Part shown: in pieces, positions 55,636-64,000 of the stretch | Numbering within the stretch: the stretch's first letter is position 1 | How the letters are laid out: the number at the start of each line of letters is the position of its first letter | NCBI GenBank assembly: GCA_026397965.1 | Contig: JAPLTU010000048.1 | Location: 47,790-111,789 of the forward strand | DNA length: 64,000 bases | Origin: Verrucomicrobiota bacterium | GTDB taxonomy: Bacteria > Verrucomicrobiota > Verrucomicrobiia > Opitutales > UBA953 | Direction: 5' to 3' | Translations under genes and position numbers: made by a program | The notes under the pieces: model-generated | What the model saw: the letters and a program-made list of their open reading frames with translations, nothing else | The model's database searches: none | Told to the model about the DNA's origin: nothing

Positions 55636-56445
55636 TTATTTGATTCTAACCAGGATGGCTTCGCTGACCTTGGCTCCTAGGAAATCGTAGCCCTCGCCAT
55701 TGAAGTGGACGTCGTTCGGATTCTGGAGCTTGGCGAGGTGCGGCGTGATAGCGGCAAACAGGTCATCCGTGGGTATGCCGTGCTTCGACATAATCTCGGC
55801 CGCGATTTTATTCTTATCCACAATCGAAGCCGCCGTCTGCTTCTGGGCTGGATTATCCGGGATCGGCGTGGTGCTCGCCCAGATGATCTTGGCTCCGGTT
55901 TTTTGAAGCCGTTCGACGATCTCCTCCAAGCGTTTGGCATAATCCGCCGCCGGGGTCGCCCGATCATGGATACCGAAATTGAAATGAATGACATCCCACT
56001 TCCCTTCGCCGAGCCAAGCATCGAGATTCTTCAGTCCCGAGGTAGTCGCTCCGCAATTCGCTGGCGCCCGATGGACATTCGCTTTGCCAGCTAAGACGGC
56101 TCGCACGGGTTGCGTATACCCCCGCGAAACCGAATCACCTATAAGCAGGATACGTGGAAGTTTCGGGTCATCCTTCACGAAGTCCCAAGCATTCGATTTC
56201 CCGGCGATTTTATCCCGCTTATGCAGCGGGAGGTAGAAACTGCCCAGCTGTTGCTGCAGCACTTTCTCCCATGCCTGCTCTTCCGGCGAAAGCTTATCAA
56301 CCCACGCCTGATAACGGGTATCGACCAAGGTATCCTGCGCGGCCTTTTTCGCCGCTGCTTCCTTGGCGTTCGTCGGTTCCCCTTTCGGCGGCTCTGCGGC
56401 GGCCCATAGAAATGATAAACTAAGCCAAGCGATGAGAAGCTTCAT
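55636..56445 (-). CDS. Secreted SGNH/GDSL hydrolase
   Basis: 269 residues. A signal peptide (MKLLIAWLSLSFLWAAAEP) is followed by a Lys/Ala-rich linker and the SGNH fold: the nucleophile block LLIGDSVSRGYTQPVR, the Gly block NCGATTSGLKNLD, the Asn block IHFNFGIHD and the Asp-x-x-His end DVHFNGEGYDFLG. It probably removes acyl groups from polysaccharide. ATG 56445 gives a proper signal peptide; the longer frame to 56508 overlaps the neighbour and has none. The stop is 4 bases from the GYF_2/PH gene start. Confidence 0.9.
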   Translation of the reverse strand: MKLLIAWLSLSFLWAAAEPPKGEPTNAKEAAAKKAAQDTLVDTRYQAWVDKLSPEEQAWEKVLQQQLGSFYLPLHKRDKIAGKSNAWDFVKDDPKLPRILLIGDSVSRGYTQPVRAVLAGKANVHRAPANCGATTSGLKNLDAWLGEGKWDVIHFNFGIHDRATPAADYAKRLEEIVERLQKTGAKIIWASTTPIPDNPAQKQTAASIVDKNKIAAEIMSKHGIPTDDLFAAITPHLAKLQNPNDVHFNGEGYDFLGAKVSEAILVRIK

Positions 56446-56462
56446 GTCGATTATTTGATCGG

Positions 56463-57317
56463 TTACTTGCTCACGCCGCTCAGGGGATACTCGGTTACCG
56501 CCTTCCAAGCGATATCCTGCAAGATACGATTCAGTTTTTCAGCCTCCGGCAGTTTGGCCAAGCTGACAGGCACGGGCAGTCCCGTCGGGTTACGCTTATA
56601 GATGACCGCAAAATGGCAATAGGCCGACAAGATCCGAATCTGAACCTGCGGATGACCTAACGCATCGCTAAACAGTTCGCTCTGCTTGGCCACGCCCGGC
56701 AACTCGCCCTTGATGACCCTATCGCGTAAGGCCAACACGGCCAGACCACAGGGTACGATGACGATCTTCGCCTCGGGTATTCGCTTATTTAATTCGCCGA
56801 TGTGATCTTCGAATAATTTGAAATAAGGTTGATTGATCTTCTTGAGTTCCGCCAAGGTCTTGGTGTCCCTGTCGACCACGACGGTCTTGATTTTTTTGAG
56901 CCAGAGTTCGGCATCGTCGAACGGCACCCAGTTTTGCTGCAGGGTGAATCGCATCTTGGGATGATGCGCTAAGCCAAGTTTGACGAAATTCTCGATGCCA
57001 TCATCCGGCAAGAAAGTCGGCGCCATGGTGAAGAGCTCCGCGGTACCGGCCTCTAAGATCGGCTTAGCTTTGTTCTTACCTTCCGGCAGGTTCCAATGCT
57101 GGATGACCTGGGAACCACCGATGGATGAAATCGCCAGTTGCTTATGCCCCTCGATTTTCGCGGCCTTGGCCATCTCCTCCACCAAAGGCGGCATCCAGAC
57201 GTGGAAGCTGTGTCCGGCACTTAAGACCTTAAGTCCAGTTGGGGGTGTAGCTTCCTCCGCCGACAAACGGGGCACGAGCAAGGACAGGCAGGCTAAAAGG
57301 ATCGGGGTTAATCGCAT
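56463..57317 (-). CDS. Secreted SGNH-like protein, unknown substrate
   Basis: 284 residues. Signal peptide MRLTPILLACLSLLVPRLSA. The start of the mature part, LKVLSAGHSFHVWMPPLVEE, has GHSFH in the place of the SGNH GDSxS block. IGGSQVIQHWN and NPTGLPVPVSL follow, with ILSAYCHFAVIYKRNPTG near the end, a place where SGNH proteins have their Asp/His. It may therefore be an SGNH relative with a changed active site. It is 17 bases upstream of a true SGNH gene. Confidence 0.65.
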   Translation of the reverse strand: MRLTPILLACLSLLVPRLSAEEATPPTGLKVLSAGHSFHVWMPPLVEEMAKAAKIEGHKQLAISSIGGSQVIQHWNLPEGKNKAKPILEAGTAELFTMAPTFLPDDGIENFVKLGLAHHPKMRFTLQQNWVPFDDAELWLKKIKTVVVDRDTKTLAELKKINQPYFKLFEDHIGELNKRIPEAKIVIVPCGLAVLALRDRVIKGELPGVAKQSELFSDALGHPQVQIRILSAYCHFAVIYKRNPTGLPVPVSLAKLPEAEKLNRILQDIAWKAVTEYPLSGVSK

Positions 57318-57642
57318 TTCGCCATCCTTTCGTCCCGCTCGACCCAGTCAACCCTCTGTCGTTTTGTGCGTATTTACTCATAAATCTGCGTCATATCTGT
57401 CATCCACCGCCGCCGAAGCACGTCCTATTAGCAAAGTTAATGTCTCACTTGGGTTTACCCATCGGGCCTTAGTTCTTGAAGAATAACAGCCCAAACGGTC
57501 CATCGCCTTCACGCAAATCGCCCAAAGACGCCCAATTATATTTATGACTTAATAAAGGCATAAAGCGGGCATCAACGAGATACGAAGAGGTTTTTATCTT
57601 TGATAGACGCGACGACCCGGGAGCCGAATATCTCCCTGCATC
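57318..57642. other. Intergenic region upstream of pckG, possible gene remnant
   Basis: About 325 bases. On the minus strand, 57469-57600 reads as SSYLVDARFMPLLSHKYNWA then SLGDLREGDGPFGLLFFKN and a stop at 57469, with a coding-like codon pattern but no plausible start before it enters the pckG 5' end. It may be the tail of a lost gene. An AT-rich stretch at 57530-57575 could carry the pckG promoter, though no clear -35/-10 pair is seen. Confidence 0.35.
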
Positions 57643-59472
57643 ATGAAAAAGAAACGTAAATCCAACGAGCCTCTCAGCCAAAATCGCAACCTGCTCCGGT
57701 GGGTCGAAAAAATGGCCGATCTTTGCCAGCCTGCGCAAATTCACTGGGTCGATGGCAGCCAAGCGGAATATGACCAATTATGCGCCCAGATGGTCGAACA
57801 GGGTACTCTCACGAAGCTTAACGAAAAGCTCTGGCCTGGATGCTTCTACGCCCGCTCCGACGCTTCGGATGTCGCCCGCGTCGAAGATCGCACGTTCATC
57901 TGCTCCCAATCCCGGGAAGCCGCTGGCCCCAACAACAACTGGGAAAATCCTTTCGAGATGCGCCGCAAGCTACGCGGGCTTTTCACGGGCTGCATGGCCG
58001 GCCGCACGATGTACATCCTGCCTTTCAGCATGGGTCCCGTCGGCTCGCCGATGGCGCAATTGGGCGTCGAGCTAACCGACTCCCCTTATGTGGTCATCAA
58101 TATGCGCATCATGGCGCGGATCGGCCTGCCGGTTTACGCTGAGATTGATCGCGGCCACCAACGCGTGGTGCCGTGCCTCCATTCCGTCGGTGCTCCGCTG
58201 CGCAAAGGCCAGAAGGATGTGACCTGGCCCTGTAATAAAGAAAAATATATCGTCCATTTTCCGGAGTCTCGCGAAATCTGGAGCTACGGCTCTGGCTACG
58301 GCGGCAACGCGCTGCTCGGCAAGAAATGCTTCGCCCTGCGCATCGCCTCCAACATGGCCCGCGACGATGGTTGGATGGCCGAGCACATGCTCATCCTCGG
58401 CGTCGAAGACCCCCAAGGGGAGAAGACCTACGTGGCCGCGGCTTTCCCGAGCGCCTGCGGAAAGACGAATTTCGCCATGCTGGTCCCGCCGCCTTCCGTT
58501 CAAGCCCAAGGCTGGAAGGTGACGACGCTCGGCGATGATATCGCTTGGATCAAACCCAGCGCCGACGGTCGGTTGCATGCGATCAATCCCGAAGCGGGCT
58601 TCTTCGGCGTCGCCCCCGGAACGTCGAAATCGACCAACCCGAACGCGATGGCGACGCTTTCACGTAATACGATTTTTACGAATGTCGCCCTGACTCCCGA
58701 AGGGGGCGTCTGGTGGGAAGGGATGACCGAAACGCCTCCGCCCCATCTCACCGATTGGCAAGGACAACCGTGGACGCCGGCGATCGCCCAAGCGACGGGT
58801 GCCAAGGCCGCACATCCGAATTCCCGCTTCACCGCTCCGGCCTCGCAATGTCCGACGATCGACCCGGATTGGGAAAGTCCCACGGGCGTCCCGATCAGCG
58901 CCATCATTTTCGGCGGTCGCCGCGCCACGACCATCCCGCTCGTCTATCAAGCCTTCAACTGGAGCTCGGGCGTCTACATCGGCGCCACGATGGGCAGCGA
59001 GATGACCGCGGCCGCCGCCGGGACGATCGGCAAGGTACGCCGCGACCCGATGGCAATGCTACCCTTCTGCGGCTACCACATGGGTGATTACTTCCGCCAC
59101 TGGATCTCGATGCAGAAAAAAATCTCCGAGACCCCCCGCATCTTCCACGTCAACTGGTTCCGCAAAGACGCCGAGGGAAAATTCATTTGGCCCGGCTTCA
59201 GCGATAATATGCGTATCCTCAAATGGATCGTCGCCCGCGCCCGCGTGCGCGCGCTGGCACGCGAAACTCCCATCGGTTGGATGCCCCGCTACGAGGACAT
59301 TGATTGGACGGGGCTCGACTTTCCTCGCGAAAAATTCGAAGAGCTCCAGGCTTTCGACCGCACGGCTTGGCGCGCCGAGGTGATGGCGCATGAAGAACTT
59401 TTCCTCGACCTTCACGACCGCCTCCCCAAAGAACTTATCTACGAACGCGAACTGCTCATTTGCAGAATGTGA
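57643..59472 (+). CDS. pckG: Phosphoenolpyruvate carboxykinase (GTP)
   Basis: 609 residues, the size of GTP-dependent PEPCK, which converts oxaloacetate to PEP in gluconeogenesis. Diagnostic blocks are present: the kinase P-loop [18 protein letters not shown] with the reactive cysteine, [11 protein letters not shown] for metal, [38 protein letters not shown] and the C-terminal [19 protein letters not shown]. The enzyme is cytoplasmic. The next gene overlaps its stop by four bases. Confidence 0.96.
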   Translation: MKKKRKSNEPLSQNRNLLRWVEKMADLCQPAQIHWVDGSQAEYDQLCAQMVEQGTLTKLNEKLWPGCFYARSDASDVARVEDRTFICSQSREAAGPNNNWENPFEMRRKLRGLFTGCMAGRTMYILPFSMGPVGSPMAQLGVELTDSPYVVINMRIMARIGLPVYAEIDRGHQRVVPCLHSVGAPLRKGQKDVTWPCNKEKYIVHFPESREIWSYGSGYGGNALLGKKCFALRIASNMARDDGWMAEHMLILGVEDPQGEKTYVAAAFPSACGKTNFAMLVPPPSVQAQGWKVTTLGDDIAWIKPSADGRLHAINPEAGFFGVAPGTSKSTNPNAMATLSRNTIFTNVALTPEGGVWWEGMTETPPPHLTDWQGQPWTPAIAQATGAKAAHPNSRFTAPASQCPTIDPDWESPTGVPISAIIFGGRRATTIPLVYQAFNWSSGVYIGATMGSEMTAAAAGTIGKVRRDPMAMLPFCGYHMGDYFRHWISMQKKISETPRIFHVNWFRKDAEGKFIWPGFSDNMRILKWIVARARVRALARETPIGWMPRYEDIDWTGLDFPREKFEELQAFDRTAWRAEVMAHEELFLDLHDRLPKELIYERELLICRM

Positions 59473-61391
59473 CCCCCGTGACCCCGACCCCCGCTCCTTG
59501 GCGCCTCTTGCTGCTGTCTCTGCTGATGATCTTCGGCGGGGGTCTGGCCTGCCATCTACTCCAGAGCGACGGAGGACGCGTCGAGGTCACCAGCTTCCGG
59601 CTTGATACGGTCAACGGACAATGGGTCACGGCCGACCTCTTTCGTCCGGCCACCGCCTCGCGCAAACACCCCGCCCCGGCAGTGCTAATCTGCCCAGGCT
59701 TCGAACGCAGCAAGGAGACGATGGCGTCCTTCTCGATGGAGCTGGCTCGACGTGGCTTCGTGGTAATCACGATCGACCCTTACAACCAAGGTGCCTCCAG
59801 TTCCACGATGGAGCGACGTTCGGCGACCAAGGAAGGCTATGGTCTAGTCGCCATGGCGGAATACGTCCACGGCAAGAACGGCCCCGACTACATCGACCGC
59901 TCCCGCGTCGGCGCCTTCGGCTACTCCGCCGGCGGCAATGCGGTCCTGCAGACGGCTTCCCAATTCGGCTCCCGCCAGGCTACGGCCCTCCGCCGCGCGA
60001 CGCGCCTCGATTCGGAGAAAGGCCGCACGGTGACAGATAACGAGATCGCCACCGCCCGACGCGAAAATCTGCTCACGTCCATTTTCGTTGGCGGCTACGT
60101 GCTCACGATGAACGAAGAGGTCTTTGCCCCGCTCGACGCCAACGTGGGCATGGATTACGCCCGCTCCGATGAAGGCGCGTTCCGTAACGTCGCCGGCAGC
60201 GCCGACATGCGCACGGCGGCGGAATCGCTGGCGCTCGTCAACTCCACCCGACCCGCCGAGATCAAGCTGAAGACGATCGAAATTGGGCGCGCTTACGGAG
60301 ACGCCGACGCCCGCACGTATCGCATCGTCCATAACACTCCTGGCATCCACCCGTTACTCCCCTACGACGATCGCTTCGTTGCGAATGTCTTGGATTTCTT
60401 TGACCGCACCCTGCACGCACCGTCGCCGTTGCCGGCCGTAGACCAACGCTGGAAATTCCGCGAAACCGCCACCGCGATGAGCCTCGTCGGCGGCCTCCTC
60501 TTCGTGATTCCTTGCGCCGCCTTGCTCCTACGTCTGCCGTTCTTTGCGTCGGTCCGCCAACCAACGCCTCCCGCTCTCCCTGCGCCCACCCCCGCAGGCC
60601 GCAAGCTCGCGTGGTGCTTGTTCTTCTTCGGTGCCTTGGTGGCTGCGGGCCTGTTCATGCCGCTCGCCAAGGCGACGCTCACGGTCTTCCCCGAAGCGAG
60701 TTCGGTGAAGCAGACCTGGTGGTTCCCGCAACGGATCAATAACGCCCTGCTGCTCTGGGCACTGGCCAACGGCACAATCGCGCTGACTTTATTCTGGGGC
60801 GCCTACCGCCTCTATGGCCGCCACCACGGCGTCACGCCCACCCTGTGGGGCTTGAAGCTCAGCGCCCAAGCTGCTGGTCTCACCGCCTTACTCGCCTTCA
60901 CCGTCGTCGGATGCTTCTACGCGCTCCTCTTCACGTGCTATAATCTGTTCCACGCCGACTTCCGTTGCCTCTTTGTCGCCGCCTCGACGGCCTTTCCGCC
61001 CAAGATGCTCTTCGTCGCGCTGGAATATATCCCGTTGTTCTTTGTGTTCTATTTCGCCAATTCCCTCCGCGTGAACGGGGGCTCGCGCCACGAAGGCGTG
61101 CCCGCCTGGCGGTCTGGCCTCTTCAATGCTTTCGGCAACACGCTCGGCCTCATTCTCGTTCTCTCGCTCCAATACCTACACCTCGGTGCCACCGAGCAGC
61201 CTTTCTGGACCGACGGCTGGCTCTACGTGAACCTCCTCTTCGGAGTGATCCCGATGATGTTTCTACTGCCCTGGCTGCACCGCATTTTCTTCGAACTCAG
61301 CGGACAGACATGGTTAGGCCCGCTCATCACCTGCCCGCTGTTCGTGATGATGATGCTGACCAGTAACGTCTGCTATATCCCTCTGAAGTAA
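59469..61391 (+). CDS. Alpha/beta hydrolase fused to a multi-pass membrane domain
   Basis: About 640 residues. One N-terminal membrane helix ([19 protein letters not shown]) is followed by an alpha/beta hydrolase domain: [36 protein letters not shown] and the nucleophile elbow [14 protein letters not shown] (Ser near residue 160). The last 290 residues hold about seven membrane helices (from [16 protein letters not shown] onward). The substrate is unknown; the hydrolase part is of the dienelactone-hydrolase/peptidase kind. GTG 59469 is chosen: it overlaps the pckG stop as GTGA. A TTG at 59460 is the alternative. Confidence 0.8.
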   Translation: MTPVTPTPAPWRLLLLSLLMIFGGGLACHLLQSDGGRVEVTSFRLDTVNGQWVTADLFRPATASRKHPAPAVLICPGFERSKETMASFSMELARRGFVVITIDPYNQGASSSTMERRSATKEGYGLVAMAEYVHGKNGPDYIDRSRVGAFGYSAGGNAVLQTASQFGSRQATALRRATRLDSEKGRTVTDNEIATARRENLLTSIFVGGYVLTMNEEVFAPLDANVGMDYARSDEGAFRNVAGSADMRTAAESLALVNSTRPAEIKLKTIEIGRAYGDADARTYRIVHNTPGIHPLLPYDDRFVANVLDFFDRTLHAPSPLPAVDQRWKFRETATAMSLVGGLLFVIPCAALLLRLPFFASVRQPTPPALPAPTPAGRKLAWCLFFFGALVAAGLFMPLAKATLTVFPEASSVKQTWWFPQRINNALLLWALANGTIALTLFWGAYRLYGRHHGVTPTLWGLKLSAQAAGLTALLAFTVVGCFYALLFTCYNLFHADFRCLFVAASTAFPPKMLFVALEYIPLFFVFYFANSLRVNGGSRHEGVPAWRSGLFNAFGNTLGLILVLSLQYLHLGATEQPFWTDGWLYVNLLFGVIPMMFLLPWLHRIFFELSGQTWLGPLITCPLFVMMMLTSNVCYIPLK

Positions 61392-61397
61392 GTCGCC

Positions 61398-62891
61398 TTA
61401 CTTGCTGGAGCGATAAGGCCCAGCCGGGAGGCCGTCCTTGCCCGCAGAGAAGACGCAAACTTCCGGGAAATCGGCCCAAGCATAACGGACCTCCTTGGGC
61501 TCCTTGACGCCGACCGCGCTGACGGTGACTTGAACGCCATCAGCCATGGCCTGAGCGAAGGCCCACTTGCCGTCACCGGCGAGGAGACCGAAACCCTTGC
61601 CTTCGCCCTTGAGAAGCACCGGACGATCGTAGGTGAGCACCCAGACGTCACCCTTGCGCTCGGCCTTGGTCACGCGAGGAGCTTCGCCGTCCGAGCGGGT
61701 CTTGTAAACGCGCTGTAACGCGACGGCGGCAAGGCGCTCGCCGATAGGTAGCTTGTCCTTAGGATGGATGTTCAACTCTTCACCGAGATCAATGTTCACG
61801 CTCTGCATGGCTCCCGGAACGTTGTCGGCGATCCACTCCATGGATTCACGGATCTTCGGCCAGGTGGCATCATTAACCGCCAACTCCGGATGACGGACAT
61901 GGAAACGAGGAAGCTGGACGATGATAAAGGGGAATTCCTTACCCCAGGCCTTGTGCCATGACTTGATCATGGAGCCGAGAACCCACTTGTAGGCCTCAGG
62001 CTGGCCGGCGTTGGATTCACCCTGATACCAGATGGCGCCGCGCACGGAATAGCCAACCAGCGGCGCAACCATGCCGTTCCAGTTCATGTGGGGACCGTTG
62101 GACCAGACCGGCGCGAGCTTGCCGACATCCTGCTTCAGCTTGGCGAGGATAGCCTTGTCCTTCTCAACCTTAATGCGTGCCGCAAGCTTCTCGAGGGCGA
62201 CGGCGCGTGCCTTGATGGCGGCGGCTTCATTCGCGTCGAAATCCTTGGCGTCGGCGACGTCGGCATACATGCCCTTCGGACCCCAAGCCTCGGCGCGGGT
62301 GCCACCAATGGAACTATGGATGATGCCGACCGGCTGCTTGAGGTTGGCACGCAGTTCGCGACCGAAATAGAAACCAGTAGCAGTGAAGGACTCGACGGTG
62401 TCCGGAGCGGCAAGTTTCCAGGAGCCCTGCACGTCGTCTGCCGGCTCGGCCTTTGGCGTATGTGAGACAGTGAAGACGCGCAGGCCGGCGTCGGCGGGCC
62501 GAGACTTAGACTCCTCGGCGGTGGTGGTATTCTTGACCATCCACTCCATGTTCGACTGGCCGGAACCAATCCAGACCTCGCCGATGATCACGTCATGCGC
62601 GGTGAAGGTCTCCTCGCCCGAGCTGACGACAAGGTCTTTGCCCTGCTCGGTCGGCTTGAGGCCGGCGAGGGTGGCGCTCCACTTGCCATCTTTACCGGCG
62701 GTAGCCGAAGACACGATAGAGCCGAGCTTAACGTTCACCTTCGCACCGGGGTGCGCCTTACCGAAGACGGCGGCATCACCGGCCTGCAGAACAGCATGAT
62801 CGGAAAAAAGGGTGATCAGCTTCAGTTCTCCGGCGGAAACGAGCGCGGAGCAGCAAAGCACGAGGGCAGCGAGGCGGGGTAGCATGCCCAT
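61398..62891 (-). CDS. Secreted sialate O-acetylesterase-like protein
   Basis: 497 residues. Signal peptide MLPRLAALVLCCSALVSAG, then a beta-rich domain (LFSDHAVLQAGDAAVFGKAH) and the SGNH-type esterase: GEVWIGSGQSNMEWMVKN (nucleophile Ser), IIHSSIGGTRAEAWGP, GAIWYQGESNAGQPE and a C-terminal LNIHPKDKLPIGERLAAVAL with the Asp/His partners. This family removes acetyl groups from sialic acids or plant-type polysaccharides and is common in glycan degraders. It is convergent with the hydrolase/membrane gene, with 6 bases between stops. Confidence 0.92.
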   Translation of the reverse strand: MGMLPRLAALVLCCSALVSAGELKLITLFSDHAVLQAGDAAVFGKAHPGAKVNVKLGSIVSSATAGKDGKWSATLAGLKPTEQGKDLVVSSGEETFTAHDVIIGEVWIGSGQSNMEWMVKNTTTAEESKSRPADAGLRVFTVSHTPKAEPADDVQGSWKLAAPDTVESFTATGFYFGRELRANLKQPVGIIHSSIGGTRAEAWGPKGMYADVADAKDFDANEAAAIKARAVALEKLAARIKVEKDKAILAKLKQDVGKLAPVWSNGPHMNWNGMVAPLVGYSVRGAIWYQGESNAGQPEAYKWVLGSMIKSWHKAWGKEFPFIIVQLPRFHVRHPELAVNDATWPKIRESMEWIADNVPGAMQSVNIDLGEELNIHPKDKLPIGERLAAVALQRVYKTRSDGEAPRVTKAERKGDVWVLTYDRPVLLKGEGKGFGLLAGDGKWAFAQAMADGVQVTVSAVGVKEPKEVRYAWADFPEVCVFSAGKDGLPAGPYRSSK

Positions 62892-63060
62892 AGGACACGA
62901 GATTTGCCCTCAGGTTGCCAAGCACGAAGGGCTAACAACAAGGAAGAAACCCGTCTAACGCTCAAAGACGGCCCAATTAGCAAGGTATCGATGATCGGCT
63001 GAGTGGTCGGCCTTTTTATTTCCCATTCAGTCCACGGAGTTCATATTGGGCCCCAACCCC

Positions 63061-64000
63061 ATGCGCCTCCCCACGCTCGCCCTCGCGGCCTTCAGCCTGC
63101 TAAACCTTGCTCAGGCCGAAGACACCCGCCTGGCTCCGCTAAAAAGCCTGAACAGTTATTTCCCTTTCGCCGCCCCGAAATCCATCCCGGAATGGGAACC
63201 GCGCCGCGATTTCGTCCGCCGGCAATTGCTCGTCTCTCAAGGGCTTTGGCCGATGCCGACCAAGACGCCGCTGAACGCAGTGATTCACGGTAAGATCGAC
63301 CAAGGCGACTACACGGTCGAGAAAGTCTATTTCGAAAGTACTCCGGGCTTTTTCGCGACCGGAAACCTCTATCGGCCAAAAAACATCAACGGCCGCATTC
63401 CCGCCGTGATTTTTCCGCACGGGCATTGGACCGACGCCCGCTTCCTCATCCAACCGGAAAAATTTGTCCGTGAAGAAATAGCCTCGGGTCAGGAACGTTT
63501 CGAACAAGGCGGACGTTCCCGATTTCAGTCCATGTGTGTCCAACTCGCCCGCATGGGTTGCGTCGTCTGGCAGATCGATGCCCTCAGCGACTCCGACTCG
63601 AAACAGTTCACGCCGGAGGTCATCCATAAGTTTGCCAAGCAGCGTCCAGAAATGAACCAGACCGAAGGCTGGGGCCTCTACAGCGCCCAAGCCGAATCAA
63701 ACCTCCAGAGCGTGATGGGACTCCAGACGCTCAACCTGGTCCGAAGCGTCGTCTTCCTGCTAACGCTCCCCGAAGTCGATCCCGCTCGTCTCGCGGTGAC
63801 GGGTTCCAGCGGCGGCGGCACGCAGACGATGCTGCTGGCGGCCGCTGACCCCCGCCTCGCGCTCTCCTACCCCGTCGTGATGGTCAGCACCGCGATGCAA
63901 GGCGGGTGCTCTTGCGAGAACGCCACGCTGCTCCGCGTGAACTCCGGCAACGTCGAGATCGCCGCCCTCTTCGCCCCGAAACCGCAGGGCATGAACACCG
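63061..64000 (+). CDS. Acetylxylan esterase-like alpha/beta hydrolase, cut by right edge
   Basis: An open frame of 313 codons from ATG 63061 to the window end. Signal peptide MRLPTLALAAFSLLNLAQA, then WEPRRDFVRRQLLVSQGLWP, the oxyanion-hole strand AVIFPHGHWTD and the nucleophile elbow LAVTGSSGGGTQTM (Ser250, codon at 63808). The layout is that of secreted acetylxylan-esterase/Abhydrolase_7-like proteins found in polysaccharide degraders. The catalytic Asp and His lie beyond the window. It is divergent from the sialate esterase gene, with 169 bases between, enough for two promoters; no clear motif is seen. Confidence 0.85.
   Translation, partial: MRLPTLALAAFSLLNLAQAEDTRLAPLKSLNSYFPFAAPKSIPEWEPRRDFVRRQLLVSQGLWPMPTKTPLNAVIHGKIDQGDYTVEKVYFESTPGFFATGNLYRPKNINGRIPAVIFPHGHWTDARFLIQPEKFVREEIASGQERFEQGGRSRFQSMCVQLARMGCVVWQIDALSDSDSKQFTPEVIHKFAKQRPEMNQTEGWGLYSAQAESNLQSVMGLQTLNLVRSVVFLLTLPEVDPARLAVTGSSGGGTQTMLLAAADPRLALSYPVVMVSTAMQGGCSCENATLLRVNSGNVEIAALFAPKPQGMNT

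Noticed and set aside
63139..63690. Minus-strand frame near the right edge
   Set aside because: It opposes the secreted acetylxylan-esterase-like gene, which has a signal peptide and a GxSxG elbow.

Overview
The window is a chromosomal segment, about 55-60% GC by eye, from a Gram-negative heterotroph. I think it is a Verrucomicrobiota bacterium, probably of the Opitutae lineage. The clues are a giant beta-helical surface protein with a PEP-CTERM tail, LpxI-type lipid A synthesis, several small GYF_2-domain proteins, SGNH and sialate/acetylxylan esterase-type secreted enzymes, and the scarcity of Shine-Dalgarno sequences before start codons. The lineage is inferred from gene content only. No phage, insertion sequence, CRISPR array or plasmid function is visible.

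Layout. 1-3.7 kb: a cut lipoprotein gene, an AEC-family permease, the tmRNA gene with promoter and terminator, and a HEAT-repeat/RNA methyltransferase fusion. 4-10 kb: glutamate synthase gltB, broken by an internal deletion plus frameshift, followed by an intact gltD and a strong terminator. 10.2-20.1 kb: one enormous gene for an autotransporter-repeat protein ending in PEP-CTERM, with a single-base frameshift near 19197. 20.1-20.65 kb: a patch of intergenic repeats. 20.65-27.2 kb: an inositol-phosphatase-like gene, a small membrane protein, PEP carboxylase and a divergent superfamily II helicase. 27.3-27.7 kb: RNase P RNA. 27.8-31 kb: a surface-glycan set (PIG-L deacetylase, GT-C and GT2 glycosyltransferases). 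31-37.6 kb, minus strand: gltA, hisH, hisB, hisC and ptsI, preceded by an ECF sigma/anti-sigma pair.

37.7-45.2 kb, plus strand: a tight four-gene operon that I regard as the most interesting part of the window. It encodes a zinc-ribbon TRAFAC-type GTPase, a membrane protein with a GAP1-N2-like N-terminus, a 979-residue single-pass membrane protein of no recognised family, and a GYF_2-domain membrane protein. It looks like a membrane-associated relative of the GTPase-centred conflict systems known from comparative genomics, here without a recognisable effector and facing an ECF sigma/anti-sigma pair.

45.2-53.4 kb: tRNA-Met(CAT), rsfS-nadD, lpxI, then a compact plus-strand run panB-gpsA-SET protein-TPR protein-divergent purA-small ORF. 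53.4-57.3 kb, minus strand: a histone-deacetylase-like hydrolase, a second GYF_2 protein with a PH-like end, and two secreted SGNH-type proteins. 57.6-64 kb: GTP-dependent PEP carboxykinase, a hydrolase/membrane fusion, a sialate O-acetylesterase-like protein, and an acetylxylan-esterase-like gene cut by the right edge.

Together the housekeeping genes cover anaplerosis and gluconeogenesis (ppc, pckG, gltA), nitrogen assimilation (gltBD), histidine, pantothenate, NAD and lipid precursors. The accessory genes point to surface glycans, a large extracellular adhesin and polysaccharide deacetylation. Two long genes each carry a lesion that loses 1 nucleotide modulo 3, so assembly error must be excluded before either is treated as biology.
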